Shown here: one piece after another, positions 56,764-64,000 of the stretch
How the letters are laid out: every line of letters starts with the position of its first letter
Numbering within the stretch: the first letter of the stretch is position 1
Assembly (NCBI RefSeq): GCF_024055715.1
Contig: NZ_JAMXMV010000024.1
Location: 1-64,000 of the forward strand
Length of the DNA stretch: 64,000 nt
Direction of reading: 5' to 3'
DNA from: Actinoallomurus soli
GTDB lineage: Bacteria; Actinomycetota; Actinomycetes; Streptosporangiales; Streptosporangiaceae
Program-made: the position numbers and the translations under genes
The notes under the pieces: generated by a model
What the model saw: the letters and a program-made list of their open reading frames with translations, nothing else
Database searches by the model: none
What the model was told of the DNA's origin: nothing

Positions 56764-57576
56764 CTATTCGCCGGTGAAGACGGCGGGGCGCTTCTCCTTG
56801 AAGGCGCGGGCGCCCTCCTTGGCGTCGGCCGAGCCGATGACCGGCCAGCCGAGCTCGTCGGAGATCTTCAGTGCGTCGGCCTCGGGCAGGCCCTCGGTCC
56901 TGCGGTAGGTCTCCAGGATCGCCTGGACCGCGAGGGGGCCGCAGGAGGCGATCTCGTCGGCGATCTCGCGAGCGGTCGCCAGGGCCCGGCCGTCGGGGAC
57001 GATCCGGTTGATCAGGCCCATCCGCAGCGCCTCCTCGGGGGAGACGGACCGGCCGGTGAGCAGGATGTCCATCGCGAAGGCGTACGGGATCTGGCGGGGG
57101 AGCCGGATCGCGCTGCCGCCCATCGGGAACAGGCCGCGCTTCGCCTCGTACAGCCCGAGCGTGGCCCCCTCCGCGACGATGCGGAGGTCGGTGCCGACCA
57201 GCAGTTCGGTGCCGCCGGCGACCGCGTACCCCTCGACCGCACTGATCAGCGGCTTCTTCGGCTGAGAGTCGCGCAGCAGGCCCTTCCAGTGGAAGTCCGG
57301 GATCTCGGACGCGCGTCGCCGTACCCGCTCGTCCTCCGACGGCCGGCCCATGGCCTTCAGGTCGGCGCCCGCGCAGAACTGCCCGTCGGCCCCCGTGAGG
57401 ATGGCGACCCGGACCTCCGGGGTATCGGACACGTAGGCCCACGCGTCGGCCATGCCGACGAGCATGTCGGTGCTGAGGGCGTTGCGGGCCTCGGGCCGGT
57501 TCATGGTGACGATGACGACGTGGCCGTCGCGCTCGACCGTGCAGTGCGGGGTGCTGAGGGGCAGTCGTTCCGCCAT
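56764..57576 (-). CDS. Enoyl-CoA hydratase/isomerase family protein (EchA19-like)
   Basis: A 270-residue crotonase-fold protein. It has VTMNRPEARNALSTDML near residue 22, the oxyanion-hole segments FCAGADLKAMG near 68 and AVAGGTELLVGTDLRI near 113, and the catalytic region GLYEAKRGLFPMGGSAIRLPRQI near 140. It should hydrate or isomerise an enoyl-CoA; mycobacterial EchA19 is a steroid enoyl-CoA hydratase. The ATG at 57576 has GGGAGG upstream. It is divergent from the acyl-CoA ligase operon, so they are probably co-regulated. Confidence 0.88.
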   Translation of the reverse strand: MAERLPLSTPHCTVERDGHVVIVTMNRPEARNALSTDMLVGMADAWAYVSDTPEVRVAILTGADGQFCAGADLKAMGRPSEDERVRRRASEIPDFHWKGLLRDSQPKKPLISAVEGYAVAGGTELLVGTDLRIVAEGATLGLYEAKRGLFPMGGSAIRLPRQIPYAFAMDILLTGRSVSPEEALRMGLINRIVPDGRALATAREIADEIASCGPLAVQAILETYRRTEGLPEADALKISDELGWPVIGSADAKEGARAFKEKRPAVFTGE

Positions 57577-57624
57577 GGCCGTCCTCCCTGCTCGCGGCCG
57601 CGTACGCGTCACGCGACACCGAAA

Positions 57625-57696
57625 CAAGAACGGATTCTAGTGATGCGTATCGCATCCGAACAGGGGTTGTCGATCAAAACGAGAACGTGATCTACT
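57625..57696. promoter_or_regulatory. Divergent control region with two palindromes and a promoter
   Basis: AGAA-CGGA-TTCT (57627-57638) is close to the KstR-like motif near 45.15 kb. GATGCG-TAT-CGCATC (57642-57656) is a perfect 6-base-arm inverted repeat. A possible plus-strand promoter has TTGTCG at 57667-57672 and TCTACT at 57691-57696 with 18-base spacing. All lie between the divergent hydratase and ligase genes. Confidence 0.55.
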
Positions 57697-57746
57697 GCGA
57701 GCGGAACCTCCGTACGACCGGTGTCGAGACGTACAGGGAGTAGTCC

Positions 57747-59324
57747 ATGGGCTCGTTGGGCTTTTGGCGGCTGGCGGACAAGGACCCGGACTGGGTCGCG
57801 GCCGTGGACCCGGACGGGACGGAGTACCGCGCGGCGGAGTTGCTCGCCCGCTGCAACCAGGTCGTGCACGGGCTGCGCGACCTCGGGCTGCGGTCGGGCG
57901 ACGGGATCTGCGGGCTCGTGCCCAACGGCGTCGACGGTCTGGTCCTCTACCTCGCCGCGCTGCAGGCCGGCTGGTACTACACGCCGATCAACTGGCACCT
58001 CACCGGCCCGGAGATCGGCTACATCGTCGCCGACAGTGAGGCCAAGGCATTCTTCGTGCACGAGCGGTACGCGGCCGAGGGCGCCCGAGGCGCGGAGGAG
58101 GCCGGGCTCGACCCGCGGCGGCGGTTTTCGCTCGTGTCGGAGACGCGGAATGGGCACCGTGGGGCGGTGCCGGGGTTCCGGGACTTCGGGGAGCTGGTCG
58201 CCGGGCGGCCGGACACCCTCCCGGAGGACCGTACGAACGGCGCGACCATGCACTACACCTCGGGGACCACGGGGCGGCCCAAGGGGGTCCGCCGCGCGCT
58301 GGCCGGCATCGACCCGGACGACAGCGCGGAGCTGATGACGTTCCTGCTGACGTTCTTCGGCTTCACGCCGGGCCGGCCGAACGCCCACCTCGTCACCTCG
58401 CCGAACTACCACACGGCGGTCACCCAGTTCGGCGGGTCGGCGCTGCACATGGGGCACACGCTGGTCTACATGGACCGGTGGGACGCCGAGGAGGCGCTGC
58501 GCCTCATCGAGCGGTACCGGATCACGAACACGCACATGGTCCCGACCCACTTCAAGCGCCTGCTGTCGCTGCCCCAGGAGGTGCGCGAGCGGTACGACGT
58601 CTCGTCGATGCGGTGGGCGATCCACGCGGCCGCGCCCTGCCCGGTGCCGCTCAAGCAGGCGATGCTCGACTGGTGGGGCGACTGCATCTGGGAGTACTAC
58701 GCCGCGACCGAGGGCGGCGGCACGATCGCGAGCCCGCAGGACTGGCGGGAGCACCCCGGGACCGTTGGCAAGGCGTGGCCGATCAGCGAGCTGCTGATCG
58801 TCGACGACGACGGCAACGAGGTCCCCCAGGGCACGCCCGGCACCATCTACATGAAGATGATGAGCGCCACGTTCGAGTACAAGGGCGACCCGGAGAAGAC
58901 GCGGGCGAACCGGCTCAAGGACTTCTTCACCGTCGGCGACGTCGGCTACCTCACCGAGGACGGTTACCTGTTCCTGTCCGACCGCAAGGCCGACATGATC
59001 ATCTCGGGCGGGGCGAACATCTACCCCGCCGAGATCGAGAACGAGATCATCGTCCACCCCAAGGTCGCCGACGTCGCCGTCTTCGGCATCCCGGACGACG
59101 AGTGGGGCGAACAGATCAAGGCCGTCGTCGAGCCCGCCGAGGGCGTCGCGCCCGGCCCGGAGCTGGCCGAGGAGATCCTCACCTCCCTGGACGGCAAGCT
59201 GGCCCGGATGAAGTGGCCGCGGTCGTTCGACTTCATCGAGCGGATGCCCCGCGAGCCCAACGGCAAGCTCCTCAAACGCAAGCTGCGGGACCCGTACTGG
59301 AAGGACCGCCAGAATGCCATCTAG
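57747..59324 (+). CDS. Acyl-CoA synthetase (FadD-like AMP-binding ligase)
   Basis: A 525-residue adenylate-forming ligase. The AMP-binding motif TSGTTGRPKGV starts near residue 171, YYAATEGGGTIAS lies near 318, and the hinge region GDVGYLTEDGYLFLSDRKADMIISGGANIYPAEIEN spans 393-430. The C-terminal Lys lies in EPNGKLLKRKLRD. It activates a carboxylic acid with ATP and CoA. In this cluster a steroid side-chain or other bulky acid is the likely substrate. The ATG at 57747 is preceded by GGGAG. The next gene begins inside its last codons. Confidence 0.9.
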   Translation: MGSLGFWRLADKDPDWVAAVDPDGTEYRAAELLARCNQVVHGLRDLGLRSGDGICGLVPNGVDGLVLYLAALQAGWYYTPINWHLTGPEIGYIVADSEAKAFFVHERYAAEGARGAEEAGLDPRRRFSLVSETRNGHRGAVPGFRDFGELVAGRPDTLPEDRTNGATMHYTSGTTGRPKGVRRALAGIDPDDSAELMTFLLTFFGFTPGRPNAHLVTSPNYHTAVTQFGGSALHMGHTLVYMDRWDAEEALRLIERYRITNTHMVPTHFKRLLSLPQEVRERYDVSSMRWAIHAAAPCPVPLKQAMLDWWGDCIWEYYAATEGGGTIASPQDWREHPGTVGKAWPISELLIVDDDGNEVPQGTPGTIYMKMMSATFEYKGDPEKTRANRLKDFFTVGDVGYLTEDGYLFLSDRKADMIISGGANIYPAEIENEIIVHPKVADVAVFGIPDDEWGEQIKAVVEPAEGVAPGPELAEEILTSLDGKLARMKWPRSFDFIERMPREPNGKLLKRKLRDPYWKDRQNAI

Positions 59325-60258
59325 CGAGAAGGAGCCGCTCGTCGCCGACCACGTCCTGGAGTTTCCCGGCGGGTACACGCGATCGGTCGGGCCGGTGATC
59401 GGCCGGTTCCTCACCGAGCTGCGCGACGGCCGCCTCGTCGGGGTCCGTACGGCGTCCGGTGGGGTGCTGTTCCCGCCGGCCGAGTACGACGCCGACGGCG
59501 AGGCGGTCACGGACGAGTACGTCGAGGTCGGGCCCGGCGGCACGGTGACGTCCTGGTCGTGGGTGCCGCGCCCGCGCGCGACCCACCCGCTGGACCGGCC
59601 GTTCGCCTGGGCGCTGATCCGGCCCGACGGGGCCGACACCGCGCTCCTGCACGCCCTCGATGTCGGGACGTTCGAACCGGGCGCGGATCCGCCGAAGTCC
59701 CTGCGCACCGGCATGCGCGTACGGCCGAGGTTCCGCGCCGAGCGCACCGGCTCGATCCGGGACATCGAGTGCTTCCGGCCCGACGTCACGATGATCACGG
59801 TGCCGAGCCGGGCGGAGTACCGCCTGAACGCGGGCCGGGCGCTGACCAGGTTCCTCGACGGGGTGTCCGAGGGGCGCCTGCTCGGTCATCGCTGTGACGT
59901 CTGCGGCAAGGTCTACGTGCCGCTGCGCGGGCTGTGCCCGGTCGACGGCGTGCCCACGACCGACGAGGTGGAGGTCGCCGACACCGGCACGGTCACGACG
60001 TTCGCGGTGAACAACATCCCGGACCCGCGTGCCCCGCAGGTGCCGTTCGTCTCGGCGTACATCCTGCTCGACGGCTCCGACATCTCCCTGCTCGCGCTGG
60101 TCGCCGGCATCGACGCCGACCGGGTGCGGATGGGCATGCGTGTGAAGGCGGCCTGGAAGCCGCGCGAGGAGTGGGGCCGGACCATGGAGAACATCCGGTG
60201 GTTCGAACCCACCGGCGAGCCCGATGTCCCCTTCGACGCGATCAAGGACTATCTATGA
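59314..60258 (+). CDS. Double DUF35/OB-fold protein (Rv3521-like)
   Basis: A 314-residue protein with two DUF35-type OB-fold halves. The C-terminal half starts with a zinc ribbon HRCDVCGKVYVPLRGLCPVDG near residue 191, then VADTGTVTTFAVNN. The N-terminal half (FLTELRDGRLVGVRTASGGVLFP ... GPGGTVTSWSWVP) has the same layout but has lost the ribbon cysteines. DUF35 proteins are partners of thiolase-fold enzymes such as Ltp2, and their zinc ribbons bind the partner. It overlaps the ligase by 11 bases and the next thiolase by 4. Mtb Rv3521 is the closest architectural match known to me. Confidence 0.87.
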   Translation: MPSSEKEPLVADHVLEFPGGYTRSVGPVIGRFLTELRDGRLVGVRTASGGVLFPPAEYDADGEAVTDEYVEVGPGGTVTSWSWVPRPRATHPLDRPFAWALIRPDGADTALLHALDVGTFEPGADPPKSLRTGMRVRPRFRAERTGSIRDIECFRPDVTMITVPSRAEYRLNAGRALTRFLDGVSEGRLLGHRCDVCGKVYVPLRGLCPVDGVPTTDEVEVADTGTVTTFAVNNIPDPRAPQVPFVSAYILLDGSDISLLALVAGIDADRVRMGMRVKAAWKPREEWGRTMENIRWFEPTGEPDVPFDAIKDYL

Positions 60259-61280
60259 GCAGGGACGTCGCGGTCGTCGCGTTCGCGCAGACGAAGCACA
60301 CGGGCGAGGACGCCGGGCTGACCGAGGTGGAGCTGCTCGCCCCGGTCATCACCGAGATCAAGCAGGCCACCGGGCTGAACCGCTTCGGGTTCACCTGCTC
60401 CGGTTCGCTGGACTACCTCGCCGGGGCGCCGTTCTCGTTCGTGTCCGCGCTGGACACGGTCGGGGCGTGGCCGCCGATCTCGGAGAGCCACGTCGAGATG
60501 GACGGCGCGTGGGCGCTGTACGAGGCGTGGGTCCGGCTGCAGCACGGCGACGTCGACACCGCGTTGGTGTACGGCTTCGGCAAGACCTCCCAGGGGTCGC
60601 TGCGGGAGATCATGACGCTGCAGCTCGACCCGTACTACCTGGCGCCGCTCGGCCCCGACCAGGTGTCGCTGGCCGCGCTGCAGGCCCGCGCGTTCCTCGA
60701 CGCCGGGCACAAGGAGGACGACCTGCGCGCCGTGGCCGCCCGCTCCCGTGCGGCCGGGCGCGCCAACCCGTACGCCCTCGACCTGCCCGACCCGGCGGAT
60801 GAGGGCTACGAGGTCGCGCCGCTGCGCCCGCATGACTGCGCGCCGATCACCGACGGCGCGGCGGCGGTCGTGCTGGCCGCCGGCGACCGCGCCCGTGAGC
60901 TGAGCGGGCACCCGGCCTGGATCCGCGGCATCGACCACCGGATCGAGGCGCACTCCCTCGGCGTCCGCGACCTCAGCCGCTCGGAGTCGGCCGCGCTGGC
61001 GGCCGGGAAGGCGGGCGCGCGGGACGTCGAGGTGGCCGAGCTGCACGCGCAGTTCAGCCACGAGGAGCTCATCCTGCGGGAGGCGATCGGCCTGGCCGAC
61101 GACGTCCGCGTCAACCCGTCCGGCGGGCCGCTCGCCGCCAACCCCGTCATGGCCACCGGCCTGATCCGCATCGGCGAGGCGGCGTCGTGGATCCACCGCG
61201 GCGAGGCCCGCCGCACGCTCGGGCACGCGGCGTCCGGGCCGTGCCTGCAGCACAATCTCGTCTGCGTCCTGGAGGCCTGA
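60255..61280 (+). CDS. Ltp4-like thiolase-fold protein
   Basis: A 341-residue thiolase-superfamily protein. It opens with DVAVVAFAQTKHTGEDAGLTEVELLAPVI. Further conserved stretches are GFTCSGSLDYL near residue 49, TDGAAAVVLAAGDRARE near 197 and AELHAQFSHEELILREAIG near 262. NPSGGPLAANPVMATGLIRIGEAASWI follows, and it ends with GHAASGPCLQHNLVCVLE. The fold is that of mycobacterial Ltp4 (Rv3522), which together with Ltp3 and DUF35 proteins belongs to the cholesterol side-chain region. It probably pairs with the adjacent DUF35 protein and the next gene product. The ATG overlaps the previous stop (ATGA). Confidence 0.88.
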   Translation: MSRDVAVVAFAQTKHTGEDAGLTEVELLAPVITEIKQATGLNRFGFTCSGSLDYLAGAPFSFVSALDTVGAWPPISESHVEMDGAWALYEAWVRLQHGDVDTALVYGFGKTSQGSLREIMTLQLDPYYLAPLGPDQVSLAALQARAFLDAGHKEDDLRAVAARSRAAGRANPYALDLPDPADEGYEVAPLRPHDCAPITDGAAAVVLAAGDRARELSGHPAWIRGIDHRIEAHSLGVRDLSRSESAALAAGKAGARDVEVAELHAQFSHEELILREAIGLADDVRVNPSGGPLAANPVMATGLIRIGEAASWIHRGEARRTLGHAASGPCLQHNLVCVLEA

Positions 61281-61283
61281 GGC

Positions 61284-62441
61284 ATGGGAAACCCCTGCGC
61301 GGTGATCGGGGTCGGCCAGACCGAGTACCGCACCAAGCGCACCGACGTGTCCATCGCCGGTCTCGTACGCGAGGCGGCGCTGCGCGCCCTCGACGACGCC
61401 GGGCTGACGTTCACGGACATCGACGCGGTCGTCATCGGCAAGGCGCCCGACCTGTTCGAGGGCGTCATGATGCCCGAGGCGTACCTCGCGGACGCGCTCG
61501 GCGCGCGCGGCAAGCCGATGATCCGCGTGCACACCGCCGGGTCGGTCGGCGGCTCCACCGCCCTCGTCGCGGCGAGCCTCGTCCAGGCCGGCGTGCACGA
61601 CCGCGTCCTCGTCGTCGCCTGGGAGAAACAGTCCGAGTCGAACGCGACCTGGGCGCTGTCCACGCACCCGCCGCTGTCCCCGACGATCGTCGTCGGCGCG
61701 GGCGGCTACTTCGCCCCGCACATCCGCGCGTACATGCGGCGCACCGGCGCGCCCGACCACATCGGCACGCTCGTCGCGGTCAAGGACCGGCAGAACGCCC
61801 TGAAGAACCCCTACGCCCACCTGCGCATCCCCGGCATCTCCCGCGAGATGGTCGAGTCGACGCCGATGCTGTGGGAGCCGATCCGCTACCTGGAGACGTG
61901 CCCGTCCAGCGACGGCGCGGCCGCGATGGTGCTCGCCTCCGAGGACGCCGCCCGGCGCGCCCCGAACCCGCCCGCCTGGGTGCACGGCACCGCCATGCGC
62001 TCCGAGCCGATCTTCTTCGCGGGCCGCGACACCGTGAACCCGCAGGCGGGCAAGGACTGCGCCGCCGACGTGTACCGGCAGGCGGGCATCACCGACCCGC
62101 GCCGCGAACTGGACTGCGCCGAGGTCTACGTCCCCTTCTCCTGGTACGAGCCGATGTGGCTGGAGAACCTCGGCTTCTGCGGCGAGGGCGAGGGCTGGAA
62201 GCTCACCGAGAGCGGCGCGACCGCCCTCGACGGCGACATCCCCTGGAACCCCTCGGGCGGCGTCCTTTCGTCCAACCCGATCGGCGCGTCCGGCCTCATC
62301 CGCTTCGCCGAGGCGGCCCTGCAGGTACGCGGGCTGGCCGGCGAGCACCAGGTCGAGGGCGCGCGCCGGGCCCTCGGCCACGCGTACGGCGGCGGCGCGC
62401 AGTTCTACGCGATGTGGGTCGTCGGCTCCGACCGACCCTGA
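61284..62441 (+). CDS. Ltp3-like thiolase-fold protein
   Basis: A 385-residue thiolase-superfamily protein. It has AVIGVGQTEYRTKRTDVSIAGLVREAALRALDDAGL, and then IRVHTAGSVGGSTALVAASLV near 90-107. Where biosynthetic and degradative thiolases have the nucleophilic Cys it has Ser/Val (AGSVGG). The later DCAEVYVPFSWYEPM, NPSGGVLSSNPIGASGLIRFAEAALQ and GHAYGGGAQFYAMWVVG are standard. The lack of the nucleophile fits non-condensing Ltp (SCP-x-like or aldolase-type) proteins such as Mtb Ltp3 (Rv3523). It starts 3 bases after the Ltp4-like gene. Confidence 0.88.
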   Translation: MGNPCAVIGVGQTEYRTKRTDVSIAGLVREAALRALDDAGLTFTDIDAVVIGKAPDLFEGVMMPEAYLADALGARGKPMIRVHTAGSVGGSTALVAASLVQAGVHDRVLVVAWEKQSESNATWALSTHPPLSPTIVVGAGGYFAPHIRAYMRRTGAPDHIGTLVAVKDRQNALKNPYAHLRIPGISREMVESTPMLWEPIRYLETCPSSDGAAAMVLASEDAARRAPNPPAWVHGTAMRSEPIFFAGRDTVNPQAGKDCAADVYRQAGITDPRRELDCAEVYVPFSWYEPMWLENLGFCGEGEGWKLTESGATALDGDIPWNPSGGVLSSNPIGASGLIRFAEAALQVRGLAGEHQVEGARRALGHAYGGGAQFYAMWVVGSDRP

Positions 62442-62470
62442 CACCCGGACCGGCCCTACGGAGGCCCGCG

Positions 62471-64000
62471 ATGGAGTTCAACCACGCCGACCTGTTCGAG
62501 GGACTCGCGGACGCGATCGGCGACCGCACCGCCGTGGTCGTCTTCGACTCGGCCGGTGGCACGGAACGCCGGACGTACGCCGAGCTGAACGACGAGGCGG
62601 ACCGGCTGGCGCACCACCTGCGGGCGGCGGGCGTCGAACCCGGCGGGCACGTCGGGATCCAGCTGTACAACGGCGTGGAGTACGTGGCGGCGCTGCTCGC
62701 CGCGCTGAAGATCCGCGCCGTGCCGGTCAACGTCAACTACCGGTACGTCGAGGCCGAACTGGCCTACCTCTACGACGACGCCGACCTGGTGGCGCTGGTG
62801 TACGACGCGGAGTTCGAGGACCGCGTCGAGACGGCGGCCGCCGGCGCCTCGTTACTGCGGCACCGGATCGTCGTCGGCGGGCGGTCCCCGCACGCGGTCT
62901 CCTACCCCGACGCCCTGGCGGAGCGGGCCGCCGCCGACTTCCCGGAGCGGTCCGGCCAGGACGTCTACATCATCTACACGGGCGGCACGACCGGCATGCC
63001 CAAGGGCGTCATGTGGCGGTGCGAGGACCTGTTCATGGCGTTCGGCGGCGGCAACCCGTACGGCGAGCCGCGGCGGACGCCCGACGAGGTCATCGAGGCC
63101 GCCAAGGGCTCCGGGCCGCTCGTCATGATGGCGGCCGCGCCGCTCATGCACGGCGCCGCGCAGATGGCCACGTTCATCGGCTGGTGGATGGGCGCGACGC
63201 TCGTCTACACGCGCCGCTTCGACGCGGCGGAGGTGCTGGCCGCGATCGAGGCCGAGAAGGTCTTCACGGTCAACATCACCGGCGACGCGATGGCCCGGCC
63301 GCTCGCCGACGCCATCGCCACCGGGTCGCATGACCTGAGCTCCCTCGGCGTGCTCAGCTCCACCGGCGCGATCCTCTCGGGCTCCGTACGGGACCGGCTG
63401 CAGGAGCTGCTGCCGAACGTGATGATCCTCGACAACTTCGGATCCTCGGAGTCGGGGTTCACCGCCTCGGGCGTCGAGGGCTCCTCCCCGGAGTCGGGCA
63501 TGCGGTACCGGCCGAACAACGCGCGGCTGCGGGTGCTGGACGACGCGCTCACGGAGGTCGAGCCGGGCTCCGGCGTCATCGGCCAGGTCGCCAAGAGCGG
63601 CCACATCGCCTTCGGCTACTACAACGACCCGACGAAGACGGCCAAGACGTTCGTCGAGGTCGAGGGCGTGCGCTGGCTCCTGACCGGCGACATCGCGACC
63701 GTGGAGGTCGACGGCACGATCGCGATCTTCGGCCGGGGCTCGCAGTGCATCAACACCGGCGGGGAGAAGGTCTACCCCGAGGAGATCGAGGCGGTGCTGA
63801 AACGCCACCCCGCCGTCTTCGACGCGCTGGTCACGGGCATCCCCGACGAGCGCTTCGGCAGCCGCGTCGCCGCCGTCGTCCAGCCGTACGGCGAGCCGCC
63901 GTCCGCCGCCGACCTCGACGCCCACTGCCGCGCCGTCCTGTCCGGCTACAAGGTCCCCCGCACCTACGCCTTCGTCCCGGAGATGCAACGCTCCCCGGCC
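62471..64000 (+). CDS. Acyl-CoA synthetase (FadD19-like), 3' end outside window
   Basis: A 510-residue partial adenylate-forming ligase, open to the last base. It has YTGGTTGMPKGVMWR near residue 169, MAAAPLMHGAAQMATFIGWW near 220 and FGSSESGFTASGVEGSSPESGMRY near 323. The hinge follows as LLTGDIATVEVDGTIAIFGRGSQCINTGGEKVYPEEIE near 400-435. The GEKVYPEE and GSQCINTG forms are those of FadD17/FadD19-type steroid-CoA ligases. Only the terminal 20 or so residues, with the final catalytic Lys, are missing. The ATG at 62471 follows ACGGAGG. It lies in the operon after the Ltp3-like gene. Confidence 0.88.
   Translation, partial: MEFNHADLFEGLADAIGDRTAVVVFDSAGGTERRTYAELNDEADRLAHHLRAAGVEPGGHVGIQLYNGVEYVAALLAALKIRAVPVNVNYRYVEAELAYLYDDADLVALVYDAEFEDRVETAAAGASLLRHRIVVGGRSPHAVSYPDALAERAAADFPERSGQDVYIIYTGGTTGMPKGVMWRCEDLFMAFGGGNPYGEPRRTPDEVIEAAKGSGPLVMMAAAPLMHGAAQMATFIGWWMGATLVYTRRFDAAEVLAAIEAEKVFTVNITGDAMARPLADAIATGSHDLSSLGVLSSTGAILSGSVRDRLQELLPNVMILDNFGSSESGFTASGVEGSSPESGMRYRPNNARLRVLDDALTEVEPGSGVIGQVAKSGHIAFGYYNDPTKTAKTFVEVEGVRWLLTGDIATVEVDGTIAIFGRGSQCINTGGEKVYPEEIEAVLKRHPAVFDALVTGIPDERFGSRVAAVVQPYGEPPSAADLDAHCRAVLSGYKVPRTYAFVPEMQRSPA

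Noticed and set aside
1-64000. CRISPR arrays, rRNA and tRNA genes
   Set aside because: The only arrays found (1-138, 8404-8474, 56656-56760) lack spacers of CRISPR type, and no tRNA cloverleaf or rRNA segment was recognised by eye.

Overview
The window is GC-rich DNA from a filamentous actinomycete. The gene families point to the Streptosporangiales/Thermomonosporaceae side of the group (Actinomadura or Actinoallomurus type), but this is an inference from gene content only. Markers are an XRE/DUF5753 + ATPase + DUF397 locus, an anti-sigma-like protein of the CU044_5270 type, an AftD-type arabinofuranosyltransferase with a DUF2613 micro-protein, a DUF3068 protein, many GTG starts and dense TetR/MarR/PadR/HxlR regulators. 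No rRNA, tRNA or CRISPR array was seen.

Layout. 0-4.6 kb: palindromic repeats, a photolyase, an EI24 membrane protein and a long low-complexity single-pass membrane protein. 4.6-9.2 kb: two tandem paralogous genes for double-domain acyl-CoA dehydrogenases (FadE34-like); the second carries palindromic repeats inserted in frame. 9.2-17 kb: a tightly overlapping cell-envelope glycosylation operon (membrane protein, DUF2613 peptide, GT2, GT4, AftD). 17-34 kb: an accessory region of enzyme/regulator pairs, each with a visible candidate operator (MBL hydrolase/TetR, epimerase/MarR, NmrA-like/HxlR, SDR/MarR, PadR). It also holds an ECF sigma factor with its partner, secreted proteins, an XRE locus, a SUKH protein and several gene fragments.

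34-45 kb: a methyltransferase and acyltransferase-3 pair, a DUF3068 protein, secreted M1 and M4 metallopeptidases, and a large LAL-type LuxR regulator with a LuxR-box-like palindrome at its 3' end, upstream of the M4 gene. 45-55 kb: a nitronate-monooxygenase-family flavoprotein behind a striking palindromic operator, adenosine deaminase, a TetR/SDR pair with duplicated operators, an IS481 remnant, a Ser/Thr kinase with a PQQ-type propeller, another M1 peptidase and an aspartate/glutamate racemase. 55-64 kb: an OmpA-like lipoprotein, a tandem repeat, then an acyl-CoA cluster that resembles the mycobacterial cholesterol side-chain genes: enoyl-CoA hydratase, acyl-CoA ligase, double DUF35 protein, Ltp4-like and Ltp3-like thiolase-fold proteins, and a second ligase running off the end.

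How the parts fit. The double-domain dehydrogenases near the left end and the EchA/FadD/DUF35/Ltp cluster at the right end are the same types of enzyme used for CoA-dependent steroid or branched-lipid side-chain degradation. The nitronate-type flavoprotein has a KstR-like motif in its promoter. The AftD operon suggests a polysaccharide- or glycan-building module. Much of the middle is regulator-plus-target pairs and debris of gene duplication and insertion.
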